This document shows positions 34,655-45,394 of a stretch of DNA of 64,000 nucleotides, in pieces (position 1 is the stretch's first letter; every line of letters begins with the position of its first letter). A model generated the notes under the pieces. The model worked only from the letters and a program-made list of their open reading frames with translations, had not been told where the DNA came from and ran no database searches. Source of the stretch: Hexactinellida sp. DTS-2022 (taxonomy: Eukaryota > Porifera > Hexactinellida); contig JAPNXP010000002.1 in assembly GCA_028753945.1 (NCBI GenBank), positions 6,138,001 to 6,202,000 of the forward strand, written 5' to 3'. Both the position numbers and the translations under genes were made by a program.

Positions 34655-35094
34655 AATGAACACTTAATTATTTGTAATAAGTATTATACCTTTTAAAATA
34701 TATGTTGTGTTCTTTGAAGTTCTACACTGTTGGACTACTAATGTTGAGAACCTATTTCTAGACAAAAAATTACCTTGTAATATAAGTTAGATTGATTTTT
34801 ATACATCTAAATTATTAAATGATATTTTTCGTTTAGAAACTTTGACTTAGTTGACATTTCGTGAATTATTAATGTGATCTGCATGTTTGATATTTATGTC
34901 TCGAAGTGGAAACGTATTATGTATAGTACATAATATAAGTTTAACTAGTTAGACATGCAGTCATCGCTCGGATATCATTGATGACTTAGCAAGAATAAAA
35001 GCTTGACAAAAGTTGATTTTATGGATATCTAATGATTCATGTATCTATGAAAATAATACATAATAAATTTATTTTCATTAATAAGTATTTAGTC
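34655..35094. other. No recognisable feature
   Basis: AT-rich sequence with no coding frame; it leads to the GC-rich hAT-type end at 35095. Confidence 0.45.
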
Positions 35095-35152
35095 TTAGGG
35101 GGCCCCCCAAAATGTATGGCCTAGGGCCCCGCACAGTCTTAATCCGGCCCTG
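35095..35152. repeat. Solitary hAT MITE end
   Basis: GGGGGCCCCCC..GGCCTAGGGCCCC followed by TTAATCCGGCCCTG, the same terminal type as the hAT MITE at 14966. The other end was not found. Confidence 0.6.
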
Positions 35153-35237
35153 ATTCTTGAGATCAGGATCGAAATCCGTAATAGTGAATACTACACCACA
35201 AGTGACTGACACATAACTAGACAACATTGGAACTCAC

Positions 35238-35543
35238 GGCCGGGTGCCTTCGCTGCCATTCCCAGTTGGAGTACAGGTACCCTTCCCTGGTGTCCTGGGT
35301 GCCGACTCCTAGCGATAGGATTTCTGCGGTCTGGGCTTCTACCCGCATGTCGTTGAGACACCGCCATTCACACCTAGGAAGCCTGCGGCGTAGAGTCAGG
35401 GTAGCTTGCCGTGCTTGCACATGGATTGCCCTTCTGAGTTCGTGGGCCTCACAACGCTTCTGTGCTCTAGCCTTCGTGATGGCCTGATAGAGCATCCTCA
35501 AAGTATCAGGATTGTCAGTGAGTCTGATAAGACGCCGTAAATC
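35238..35543 (-). CDS. Candidate GC-rich internal exon, function unknown
   Basis: Read on the minus strand, TATTCAG precedes the exon at 35543 and GTGAGT follows at 35237, a good acceptor and an excellent donor. The 306-nt interior is open in one frame, phase 0 at both ends, 102 residues. It begins DLRRLIRLTDNPDTLRM and contains a long Arg/Glu/Ala-rich helical stretch (ITKARAQKRCEAHELRRAI, then RRRLPRCEWRCLNDMRVEAQ) and ends YLYSNWEWQRRHPA. It is markedly GC-richer than everything around it, and I recognise no domain. It could be an exon of a host gene whose other exons lie elsewhere, or a captured fragment. The opposite strand is also open, a side effect of the base composition. Confidence 0.45.
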
Positions 35544-35559
35544 CTGAATATGGGCTTAC

Positions 35560-36290
35560 ATTGTGTTTTGGAATTTTCTATTCGACTTGATTATATATAT
35601 ATTGCGAATACTAGTCTATGTGGGAGGCCAAGGAATACCTATTTCTGGATACTGAGTCTGAACACGTTGATAACACCTGATTTGATAAATATTCTAAACC
35701 AGTAAGGAATTCAAATTCCATCACCATTCTATTTTTATCATAATCTCTGAATGTTTCATATCTATGTTAATATACTCTTCCAGGCATTCAAAATCTTGTA
35801 TCCGAATTCGCTTAGCTATCAATTAAATCTATAATAAAATACGATTCAAAACGATGATGTTCCATTTGTACAATTTATACTTCACTATATAATCTACTTA
35901 GGTGGTCTGTCACACTTAGATTAACTACATGTACTTACATTTATTCTATTCTAGCCATAATTATTATTTTCTAAATCTGGTTTGGCACTTTACAATTTAC
36001 AGCTGTTTACTTCAAAGTATCTCAGTGAAGCATTGCTTTCTTATTCTACTCATTATCAGAAATATTTCTCTATTCAAAATCTTTTCTCATATTTCTCTTA
36101 TTGACACTTACTCTTTGCTCGAGGTTCAGATAAAATCCTTGGTAACAAAGGTTTTTACTGTGCCGACAATACTATAGTATAGGTCTAATCTCAGTGCATT
36201 GGTTATTATCCTTCCGTATCCTCTCCACAGAACAGAGTTTCCTTAACTATGAGCCTAAATTTTTAGGATTCCAACTCACTAAGGGTCGTT
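35560..36290. other. No recognisable feature
   Basis: AT-rich. The frame 35929-36177 has no domain or conserved pattern. An ACTGTGCCGAC..TATAGTATAG block at 36158-36182 recurs at 36475-36500 on the other side of the hairpin. Confidence 0.45.
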
Positions 36291-36346
36291 GCTTTTGAAA
36301 CACCTTTCTGAAATAATTTAACACCTTCATAGTGATGATTACATGG

Positions 36347-36471
36347 CAAAAAAATCCAAAATTGCAGCTGTGCTGACCGCATGTTTCTTTGGAGGCACTA
36401 TCAATAAACCACATTCAAAATATAGTGCCACCAAAGGAACATGCGTCGGCACAGCTGCAATTTTGGATTTT
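36347..36471. repeat. Hairpin repeat, copy 3 (pre-miRNA-like shape)
   Basis: Left arm AAAATCCAAAATTGCAGCTG..GGCACTAT and right arm ATAGTGCCACCAAAGGAACA..CAGCTGCAATTTTGGATTTT pair over about 50 bp with four mismatches and a 20-nt loop. Flanking sequence is shared with 25811. Confidence 0.85.
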
Positions 36472-36499
36472 ATTACTGTGCCGACTTCTATAGTATAGT

Positions 36500-36814
36500 G
36501 GCCCAGTTCTAATATTACTGCCTTTATTGTTATTACTGATATTCTTTCAACGTAGACGGTGCCCTGGCCACACCTGAATACATTGAGGGCTGAAACTTGG
36601 CATGTAGGTTAGAAGTGACCGTCTAATTTGCACCTGGGGTTACAATTTTTGATCAAATTATTTTAACACCAATTTTAACTAATTACGGCTCATAATATGA
36701 AATTATTATTATTTAGCTTGATAAAATTTACATGTACGGATAGATAATTAAATTCTAGATCTTTTCACAGAACACGATTTTTTTAATTGGGTTTCGTTAG
36801 TGCCACAATAGAGC
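36500..36814. other. No recognisable feature
   Basis: AT-rich sequence without coding frame or matched repeat. Confidence 0.4.
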
Positions 36815-36974
36815 AATATATTCTAAAATATATTGCTTGTAATTATAAAATTCAGATACTAATATTTACATATACAATCATCCAAAAGCGGGAGGTTTGA
36901 GGGAGGCGGGAGAGAGGGAGGAAACATCAAAAAGTGGGACCCTCCCGCAAAAAGCGGGAAGGTTGGCAGCACTG
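36815..36974. mobile_element. Right end of the AGTGCTGCC-type MITE, 5' truncated
   Basis: TTCTAAAATATATTGC to GGTTGGCAGCACT matches the right 160 bp of the element at 54630-55369, including the GCGGGAGG/CCTCCCGC words. The left end is missing. It abuts a zinc-finger fragment. Confidence 0.8.
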
Positions 36975-36976
36975 CG

Positions 36977-37150
36977 GTACACATACGGGAGCAACACCGT
37001 ATGAATGTAATACCTGTGAGAAAAGCTTTACGACCAATGGCAATCTAACTAGGTTTATCGGGACACACAGGGAGAGAAACCCTACAAATGCAGAGTTTGC
37101 AATAAAAGATATGCTATTCTTCCACAACAATCTAAATACTTTCCAATTCT
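36977..37150 (+). pseudogene. C2H2 zinc-finger gene fragment
   Basis: Translation gives a linker HTGATPYECNTCEKSF, then TTNGNLTRFIGTH, then after a one-base shift (extra G near 37070) GEKPYKCRVCNKRY. This is the TGEKPY linker and CxxC..HxxxH pattern of C2H2 fingers. The first zinc-binding His of the finger is replaced by Phe (TRFIGTH) and the second finger breaks off. The fragment starts right at the MITE end, so the insertion probably cut it. Confidence 0.7.
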
Positions 37151-37199
37151 TTTTATACTCCATTTTTTTTCAATATTATAATATGGGTTATTTAAATAT

Positions 37200-37365
37200 T
37201 GAGAATACCCACTTATCCACCCATCATCGGCGTTTGTATTAAAAAACCTCTCTATTTTCTATCGAATGTTTTTTTATGTTTATAAAAAACATCATCGGTA
37301 TAAAGTAGCTAGGTTTTTTAATACAAACGCCGATGATCGGTGGATAGGTATTCTCTTATATATTT
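37200..37365. repeat. Foldback MITE (about 160 bp)
   Basis: Arms AGAATACCCACTTATCCACC..CGGCGTTTGTATTAAAAAAC and its complement, GTTTTTTAATACAAACGCCG..GGTGGATAGGTATTCTC. About 50 bp per arm. Confidence 0.8.
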
Positions 37366-38160
37366 ACTAGCTTGCTTTGCTTGCTAGGTCGCTTCGCGGC
37401 AGAACAAAACCACACACCAAACGCTTCGCGGTTTGTGTGTAGTTTATATACTTATAATATTGATTATAAAACTTAAATAGGCTTAAGGCTCGACCCGCAA
37501 TCTCCATACACTGCAGACAGAAATCCAAAAGTAGACAACATGAATGCTTAGTGCATATTTGGCAAGCTTTATAAGTCTAAAGTATTCACTGAAAGTTTCA
37601 TTCAGAAATTCCAAATTCTTTGGGAAATATCAACACCGGTAGTACATTCTTCTCCATATCAATGAAAAGATTTTAGAAATATTTTTTTAGTCAAAGTGAT
37701 GGCAACATGCGCAAGCCTAGAAAAAAATCCCAAAAAGTATTACATTTTTTCTGGATTTAGCATCATTCAGTATATACTTGGGGCTCTAAACAACGTTTCA
37801 AAAGAATAAAATAATTCGTATAAGTATTTAAATCAAAAAAATGCTAAATAACCATGAGACATTGTCTAGATTTCACTTTTCAAGACTAAAAATTCCAAGA
37901 GTATGCATTAATTTGATAGTAAAATAGCCTTAGATTATACACTAGTATATATATTGAAGAATATAAAGCTGAATCAGCGCTTAATCTTTTGTGGTTTAAT
38001 TGTTACAACTGCGCACATATTTTCAGTGAGGTATTGGAGTTTATTATTACGCAATTTGGAACTATAATCAATCACTCTTGCGAATATCATTCGAAATCAA
38101 TTCTGATGGTGGATACGTTATCAGTATAGTGTAGGCTTAAACTGATATCACTATGGATAG

Positions 38161-40902
38161 CAGGGGCGTAAACTTGGGGTGTGCGGCGGATGCCTGGCAC
38201 CCTGGCGGCTGTAAAACCATGGTGCCAAAGGTGTCGCACCCTGGCATTTTCAAACCGAACTAATCCCACAAACTCAATTTAACAGATGGCGAGCTAAATA
38301 ATTTTCTCTAAACAAAAAATTAAGACAAGTAAAGTTTCCTAGTTTTAGTGTCTGTTGTCACCCCAAGAGCAAATCTTGCCTGGAGTTGTTCATTCCTTAT
38401 TACGAATTCATCAACAAGTTGTGATGGTCAAGTGTATCAACGAAGTTCTGTACACAGACAATATGCACAAATGGTTCAGTCTGTTTTGACTCATCTTCGT
38501 CCTCAAATAATTTTTCAGGCGCCGGAGGAATGAAAAACTTCTTTCGGCTTCACAGGAGGTAGATGGAAGAGTCAAATAAATCCTAAGCAGAGTTGCTAAG
38601 TCTGGGAGGAGGTTGGCCAGGGTGTTGTTTCTTGTCATTGCTGCTAGAAGTCCTTCACAGCTTGTCTCCAGCCCAAATTCTGCTGCATATGCGAACCACT
38701 GCTGTCTATTCCGAATGATAGCGCTTATACTGATTTCCCCAGCATACAGGTCACACACTGCCTTCACATCATCATGGGATGCATTCTGCACACTGAGAAC
38801 CTGCTCTATCTGACTTATTTGCTCCATATTACCAGAGTCATATCTGCTGAGCAGACCTTCAACGGCAGCCTGAGAAACCTGCTTGAAGAGACCAGTGTAG
38901 TGTGCTGTAATTTCATCTTCAGTAATCTCCAGTTCCATTCGCTTGCTACGGAAACGAGCTTTAGCATGGCCTCTGGGTAGAGTTGGAAGGTGAATTTTCA
39001 TGTTAGATTCTTGGGACTTGTCCCTAACTGCTCGATAGAAGGCTTCTGCGGTATTTTCGTTAGCACCGTCAGCCGAAAGTATGTCCACTAGAGTCTCGAT
39101 TTCTTTTTTGGTCTCTCAAATTGTCACCTGGCGGCCTTGAACCTTCACATGTACAGGATGGACGGTCTCAAAAATCCTGAGTAGAATTTGAGCCAGGAAG
39201 AAAAACTGATATCTCTCCATGTTCTGCAGATGTACCAACGCCTTACTCCTCATATTAGCGTTTTGATTAGAATCATGGAGCATGTCTTCAAACCAGTCCA
39301 TAAGAACACTGTACAAATCCACGAATGCCTTAAGAGAGGGAGCTCTTAGCATCCACCTGTTTTCACACAATGGACGTAATGCGTGTCAGGCATTACAGAA
39401 TCTAAAGCAACCAGTTTTTCGAAACTAGCAAGTCTTTTGGCGGAATTGCGTATAAAAGTGATGATAGCGCAGATTTCTTCCATAGTGTGTACCACTTCTG
39501 GTAGCACTCTGGTTGCATCCTAGCAAACAAGGTTCAATTGATGTCCCACACAATAGGTGAACAAAGCCTAAGGATGAGCGACAATACTTTGGCATGAAGG
39601 CCGTTGTGCTTTCCACGCATATTATTTGCTCCATCATATGTTTGTCCCCGAATGTTTTCAAAATCTAGTCCCAGCTGGAGCAGGCACCGTTTTACCAAAG
39701 ATAGAAGCGTTTCTGCATCTGTCCTGTCTGTCTGGTCGAAACCCAAGAAATCCTCTCTAATTTCGAAACTCTTGGACACATGCCTTGCACAAAGCGATAC
39801 TTGCTCGTGAAAAGATAGATCAGTGGTTTCATCTACAATTATCGCAAAGAAACGGTTTTCCCTCACTTTTTCGAGTACTTGGCGTTGAACAGCATGATGA
39901 AGCATTTCCAAGATCTCGTTTTGAATTTGAGGCGAGGTCCATGTGTAAGTTTGCGAGTAGTATACTGCTCGGGCCATACATTCATTGATGGTAATGTATG
40001 TTTTACCCAATATGGCCAGAAGCTGTTTGAAGTTGCTCTCTGCGTCAATGTGACCACGAAAAGCTTGGCCTTGCCGAGCTAGATGGGTCATTGCATCAGA
40101 AATTCACTCCAGTGCCTCCCGATTTGATTTCTTCTCTGCATCACTCTTCCGTAATATTGCAACCTCTAGGCTTTCTTGATTGTTATGTGCAAGAAAAAGT
40201 TTCTCAGCTTCTCTGTCGGCTAGGGAACTTTCGTGTCTCTCTACCATTTCTCTCCCTCTCTTCCAATTTACGAATCCCCCAACAATGAAAGGCGACCTCT
40301 TTACATCAAACGCCTTTACAAATTTTGGAAAGCGGTTTTCTCCCTGCACCCAACAACAGGGCTCACACCAGCAGACATGGCGTGTTGATTCGTAACACAG
40401 CCATGTGTGGTCGTTTGTCCATGAGGCTTGAAACGAACGGTTGTCAACTGACGACAACCACTCAATGTGATACTGTCCGGAATGCTTGTATTGATTACAA
40501 GTGAGCGAAGATTGTCAAGAGGCTGCTCAGAATAGCTGTCTGTAGCAGTTAGGTTCGTAATTAGATGTTCAGTTGTTTGAACATGCAGTAAAGGCTCGGG
40601 TTCTACTTCAACCTGAAGTATGGGTGCAAAAATCGGCTGTATTTCGCCCATCTTGATAAAGGATGTCAAAAGAGACTGATGAAATACCCTCATGGATGAC
40701 GGTGTTTTGGACGCCATCAAAATCAGAGAAACTATTGATCACTAAATTAGAACTAGAGTGAAACAAAATTATCAGATATTACAAACTAACAATGTAGCAT
40801 CATGATCTCACAAAATGAAATATTTATTCAGAAAAATATATAACTAGGGAAGGAACAAATTGTCGTGGCACCATGGCTGTTTTGACCAAGTTTACGCCCA
40901 TG
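38161..40902 (-). mobile_element. hAT transposon, nearly complete
   Basis: TIRs CAGGGGCGTAAACTTGG (left) and CCAAGTTTACGCCCATG (right) differ by one base. A perfect 8-bp duplication ATGGATAG flanks it (38153-38160 and 40903-40910). At 2742 bp it has the size of a small autonomous hAT and holds all domains of a ZMYM1-like transposase on the minus strand. It is visibly GC-richer than its surroundings, and the perfect duplication suggests fairly recent arrival. Confidence 0.93.
38411..40720 (-). pseudogene. hAT transposase (ZMYM1-like), broken
   Basis: Order on the minus strand: an N-terminal segment from 40720; a TTF-type zinc finger (near 40390-40230, with WCEPCCWV and FVNWKRGREMVERHESS); a DUF4371-type segment (40091-39534) with FFAIIVDETTD and TYDGANNM, the first acidic catalytic site; an alpha-helical insert (39370-39116, FVDLYSVLMDWFEDML); and the C-terminal hAT dimerisation region (LPSTSCEAERSFSFLRRLKN, near 38500). 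Frames change near 40400 and 39600, and stops occur near 40100 and 39100, so at least four lesions prevent a full product. Broken, but domain order is complete. Confidence 0.92.
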
Positions 40903-40954
40903 ATGGATAGGATAGGAAAACAATTAGTGAGATTGCGGGTCGAGGCTTAAATAG

Positions 40955-41836
40955 TTAAGGTTCAGGTATACTCTAGAGCACTTCTACCAAATATATTCAC
41001 CCGAATTAATTAAATTTTTTACAGCGGATTTACTTCACCTTCTAAATGGCAAAAATGCAATAATATTCGATCTAGGTAACTCAGTGAATTTTTTTTTCTT
41101 CTATAAAATCGTATTTTGCGGAACGGATAAGTTTTTTCCTGTTAATGATTAAGAGTAGATTGTTGTTGCATTGCATGGAGAAACTTCTAAACTATCATAT
41201 GAGTGCAATAATTCTTTTAATCACTTATTAGTCAAATTTTTCATCAATAAATGTGGACATCACTTTTTTCATCATCAATAAATTAAATAAAAATAAAAAG
41301 AGAAGTTACAAATGAAATCGCTGCACTCATATGATAGAACTAATTGAGAGCTGTCCAAAACCGTTGAGATTTTGTTTCTAGGTGGTATATGAGTCATAAT
41401 ATGACTTCCGCAATGCCAATAATTGTGTTTGGAGATAGCGGGGTTTGAAAAAAGTGTCCCCTATGGCAGTGGCTTAGGTGGAGGACACTAAAATGTATGT
41501 ATCATTGAAAGTATTCAATATTTTTCCATAAGATTTGAAATTAAGATGCGATATATGCTGTTCTATCCTAATATAAGATAAAACCTATATGTGGTAATGT
41601 CCCGAAATTATCAAGTTTCTATGGTATACTACAACCGGCAACCAACACCAGAACCCCGATATTGTTTTCAAAACTCGAAGTGAGTCAAACTGGAGAAATA
41701 ATTGGAATCTTTCTTTGAAATTTCGTGAGAGTCCACATGGGTGTCCACACAATCCGAAAATGCAATAAAAACGAGATTTACAATGTTGGGATTTTATCGA
41801 AATTTTGGTATTTTGTAGAGTAGACCTGAACCTTAA
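40955..41836 (+). mobile_element. TTAA MITE family B
   Basis: TTAAGGTTCAGGTATACTC to AGTAGACCTGAACCTTAA, immediately after the family E element (only ATAG between the two TTAA sites). Same orientation as 17795-18677. Confidence 0.9.
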
Positions 41837-42033
41837 ATTTAACAATGTGAAATTTTTATGATTACGTCATCATGCGATAATGAGTAGGCATAGTGGCGAT
41901 CTGGTTTGTCCCACGTGTCCGCATTATTAATCTACATGTTCCTCAAAAATTTTCAGATTTTTATCTCTTAAAGTTCGCGAATTATGTGCGATTAAGTGAA
42001 TTTTCAGGGATCTCGAAATGTGACAATGAAGTC
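41837..42033 (-). repeat. Internal fragment of the 25996 Transib-like family
   Basis: From AACAATGTGAAAT through ACGTCATCATG, GTCCGCATTATTAAT and GAATTATGTGCGATTAAGTG to GGGATCTCGAAATGTGA it matches 26137-26342 in reverse. No heptamer end here. Confidence 0.65.
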
Positions 42034-42178
42034 ACAATTTGTCGAGGTGCAAAGATTTTTGAGTGGAAAACCTCAACTTGTTGGCGGGTGCCAAAAGTGA
42101 CCCCTCTTTGCCAAAAATCACATTTGGAAACCGTCCACTTTCTTCAATCAACTCGTAACATACAAACAAAGATATATA

Positions 42179-42365
42179 CAGTAGAGCCTCTGAACAACGG
42201 ACACCTTGGGACCGGAACCGTTGTCCGTTATTTAGAGGTTGTCCGCTATTTAGAGGTTGCTTTTCTATTAGACATATGCTAAATAAATAAATCCGTGCCA
42301 CGAGGGTTGTCCGTTATTGAGAGGTCGTCCGCTATTTGGAGTGTCCGTTATGGGAGGCTCCACTG
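42179..42365. mobile_element. pogo/Tigger-type MITE (187 bp)
   Basis: Ends CAGTAGAGCCTCTGAACAAC and GGGAGGCTCCACTG, with TA on both sides (42177-42178 and 42366-42367). The interior repeats GTCCGTTATTTAGAGGTTG. Confidence 0.87.
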
Positions 42366-42389
42366 TATATACGAACCCTTCGGTCTCGG

Positions 42390-43060
42390 TCGCTTTGCGA
42401 CGGATCGGTGCTACACACCTCAAGTTAACGGCCGCTGTGCGGCCTTACTCCTCACCCTTTCTGCCATTGAAAATGGTAGAAAGGGACGTTATATACAACC
42501 ATTTCTACCATTTTCCATTGTTTTAACTTGTTTTCCAATAATACCCGTTGAAAGCTAACTTCTGGGTTGATTTTGAATTTTCATTAATTTGTTTACCATT
42601 TTTGTGTAAACAACAACGATTAATATTCATATTACATATTTTAAACGCGAATTTCGTGTTTAACATACTTGTTTACCTATAATACCCGTTGAAAGCTAAC
42701 TTCTAGGTTGATTTTGAATTTTCATGAATTTGTTTACCATTTTTGGGTAAACAACAACGACTAATATTCATATTACATATTTTTAAACGCGAATTTCGTG
42801 TTTAGCATACTTGTTTACCTATAATACCCGTTGAAAGCTAACTTCTAGGTTGATTTTGAATTTTCATGAATTTGTTTACCATTTTTGTGTAAACAACAAC
42901 AACAAAATATTCATATTACAAATTTATACACGCTAAATTCGAAATCAGCATACTTGTTTACCTTTACAACATTTGTTTACCTATTATAACATTTGAAAGT
43001 AAGATATATCCCAATTATAATTGCGGTTTATATTCCCCCATTACTTTAATACAATCCGGA
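42390..43060. repeat. Tandem repeat of about 147 bp (three units) with GC-rich head
   Basis: The unit AATACCCGTTGAAAGCTAAC..CATACTTGTTTACCT begins near 42541, 42681 and 42825, with a decayed fourth to about 42990. The head at 42390-42500 is GC-richer (GGTCGCTTTGCGACGG). Inverted pieces of the unit recur at 53100-53240, so this belongs to a dispersed element. Confidence 0.85.
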
Positions 43061-43079
43061 CAAACAAACACACAAACAA

Positions 43080-43165
43080 ACAACAAGTCAAATCTCGTTA
43101 CAACGAAGTGCTTGAGACCTGTAAATTACTTCGTTATATCCAGATACTCGCTATAAGCCTGTGAC
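43080..43165. repeat. Decayed pogo-type remnant
   Basis: GTTACAACGAAGTGCTTGAG..TTACTTCGTTATATCCAG resembles the TATAACGAA sequence at 990-1110 in reverse. Too short to define ends. Confidence 0.35.
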
Positions 43166-43430
43166 TCTCAAACTTGGGGTATGGATCCCAAGGGGGTCGT
43201 CAGTTTCGTATCAGAATTAACCTGGGTTTAATAATATAGATGTTGCAGTCAGAAACCGTTTCCAGTCGAAACGCGTTTCGACTAGTCCAAATGCGTTTCC
43301 AATCTTATTTATTTATCATGGGTATTTATTAAGTCAATTGTAAATACATTAAATATCTAATTAGCTTAATTTAATGAGCAGAAATATATCTTGTAATATT
43401 TAATCTAATTCTAATAAATTACTCCACACC

Positions 43431-44329
43431 TAGAGCTGTACCGGATTAGAGATTCTCTACTCCGGCCGGATCCGGATATCCGGTGCTCAATTATTCGGTT
43501 ATCCGGCCGGATATCCGGCTAAATATGTATTTGACTAATGAAACCATAATATCACATCAAGAACAAGTTCTGCTTATTCATAATTAATTTGTACATATAC
43601 TACTAAGCTTGTGTTTTTTAGGGAGGCTTCTAAAATAATTTATGTGATTCCACAATTGATACAGTATATGAATATACTTTCAATCGCATTCACCTATGGT
43701 AAATAAGATCTTTTCAATAACATATTTATTTTCGATTCCTATATATTATAGCTTGAAAGGTTGCATTTTTTATCAATCCCAGCATGAGTGAAATTTGGCA
43801 TTTTTCTCACTATCTAAGAATGGTTATTTCAGAGCACTCTGTAATGAATGTGATGCCAATACATATATCACGGTTAAAAATCCTAAACATATAGCACGTC
43901 ACCACTGTGGAACCACATAAAACATTCACATCCAGAAATTTGAAAATCCTCTTGTAGAAATTCACAACAAAGTGATCATAGTATTTTTTCAATAAACTAG
44001 TTCTGCTATTACACATTATCTAAATTCTACTCCAAGAATATCTGTACAAGAAAACCTGTACCAGACATTAGAGCGACAGAAAAAATGGACAGTTAATGAC
44101 CCTAGACTCTAGGGTCATTAACTGTCCATTTTTTCTGTCGCTCTAGGGCCTAGAGCTATGGAAATTCACATGATATTCGGAGAGATAGTTATTCTTTAAT
44201 TCATACACAAATACAATTGGGACCGTTATCCGGCCGGATAGTTGTTCATATCCGGTTCCGGCCGGATATCCGGAAATTAGCCGGATACACCGGATACCGG
44301 ATTAGAACCGGATATTCGGTACAGACCTA
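43431..44329. mobile_element. hAT element with CCGGATATCCGG-rich ends
   Basis: TIRs TAGAGCTGTACCGGAT and ATTCGGTACAGACCTA; perfect 8-bp duplication TCCACACC (43423-43430 and 44330-44337). CCGGATATCCGG palindromes recur near both ends. No transposase is encoded. A 77-bp palindrome lies inside at 44069-44145. Confidence 0.9.
44069..44145. repeat. Perfect 77-bp palindrome
   Basis: Two 38-nt arms around a single C at 44107: TAGAGCGACAGAAAAAATGG on the left is exactly complemented by CCATTTTTTCTGTCGCTCTA on the right, and ATGACCCTAGA meets TCTAGGGTCAT at the centre. Confidence 0.97.
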
Positions 44330-44621
44330 TCCACACCTCTGTATAATTTGGGAATTGAGATACTTTAATATAAATCCCACCATACACGATGCAACAAAAT
44401 TGCACCGTGTATGTTGATTGTTGCGCGCAACATTGTTGCATGGAAATTGGACATGTTCAATTTTCTTGCAACATTGATGCACGAAAATATGGAAATTCTG
44501 TATATATTTTTCAGATTATTTTCGTTTCCATTTTTTCACATACTAAAAACAATTTAAAAATTCACATGTTCATGAGTCATGACTTTCTAGTGTACTTATT
44601 TAATTTACTACTTAAGGTTAA

Positions 44622-45326
44622 ATTACCCCACGTGAATGAAAATTCTTGTATTAATCTGTAATTGAGAGAAATAGATACCTATACGATACAAAGCAATAAA
44701 CCAAAAAGAAAATGTCCCTATCTATTATACTTTTTATTTTTTGTTGGTTTGAAAATTTTGCTAAAACAAATCTCCCATAGGGCGATTTCCAAAAGTGTTG
44801 GTCGATATTATGCGGCAATTTGGCAATGCGGCCATCAATGTTTGTTATCAGAATCAATATTTAAAGATTTTAGGAGTACGGAGTGGTAGACGGTTTACAT
44901 TTTTGAATTATGACTTGGAATTATTTTTTTCAAACATTTTCTCAAATTTCTCATAAAAAGATGACCTTTTTATCCATTTTTTGGTTCCAAAAGGTCGCAA
45001 TATTTTTAATGTACATTTTATCAAAATTCTAACCGCCCACCAACCGCCCATAACGATGATCTCTCTGTTAGATCACACAAAATATGTCTTTGGATAATAA
45101 TGATCTTGCAAACCACACACTTTTCTGGTTGAGTCTGAAGAAATCCCCCTATGGGACTTTTGTTTTACAATAAAACTGCATGCCCCATAAAATAAAAGTT
45201 ATAAAAGATAATCAGATTTCGTTTTCAGCTATAGTGTCTTCTATTATATATGTGAAAATCAAACACCTAACTTCAAAACGAAATTTATGTGTTTTTTTGC
45301 ATGAATCTGCCGTAATTTAACCTTAA
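44622..45326 (+). mobile_element. TTAA MITE family C
   Basis: TTAAGGTTAAATTACCCCAC to GCCGTAATTTAACCTTAA; full length, same orientation as 59507 and 63232. Confidence 0.9.
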
Positions 45327-45394
45327 CATTAAATCAATTGATTTTAATTTTGATTTATATTTAAAAAAATATTTACCATTACTGGCATTAGGTA

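Larger units (their letters stand above)
37483..40950 (+). mobile_element. TTAA MITE family E carrying a hAT transposon
   Basis: Left end TTAAGGCTCGACCCGCAATC at 37483, right end GATTGCGGGTCGAGGCTTAA at 40950. Removing the hAT element 38161-40902 leaves an element of about 720 bp. Confidence 0.85.

Noticed and set aside
38613..40395. Plus-strand frames across the hAT gene
   Set aside because: Shadows of the minus-strand transposase, which shows the known domains in order.
42525..42965. CRISPR array
   Set aside because: Units of about 147 bp are contiguous, without unique spacers, in a eukaryotic setting.
43911..43920. CCACTGTGG as another Transib-type end
   Set aside because: No internal motif at 65-66 bp and it lies inside a well-bounded hAT element.
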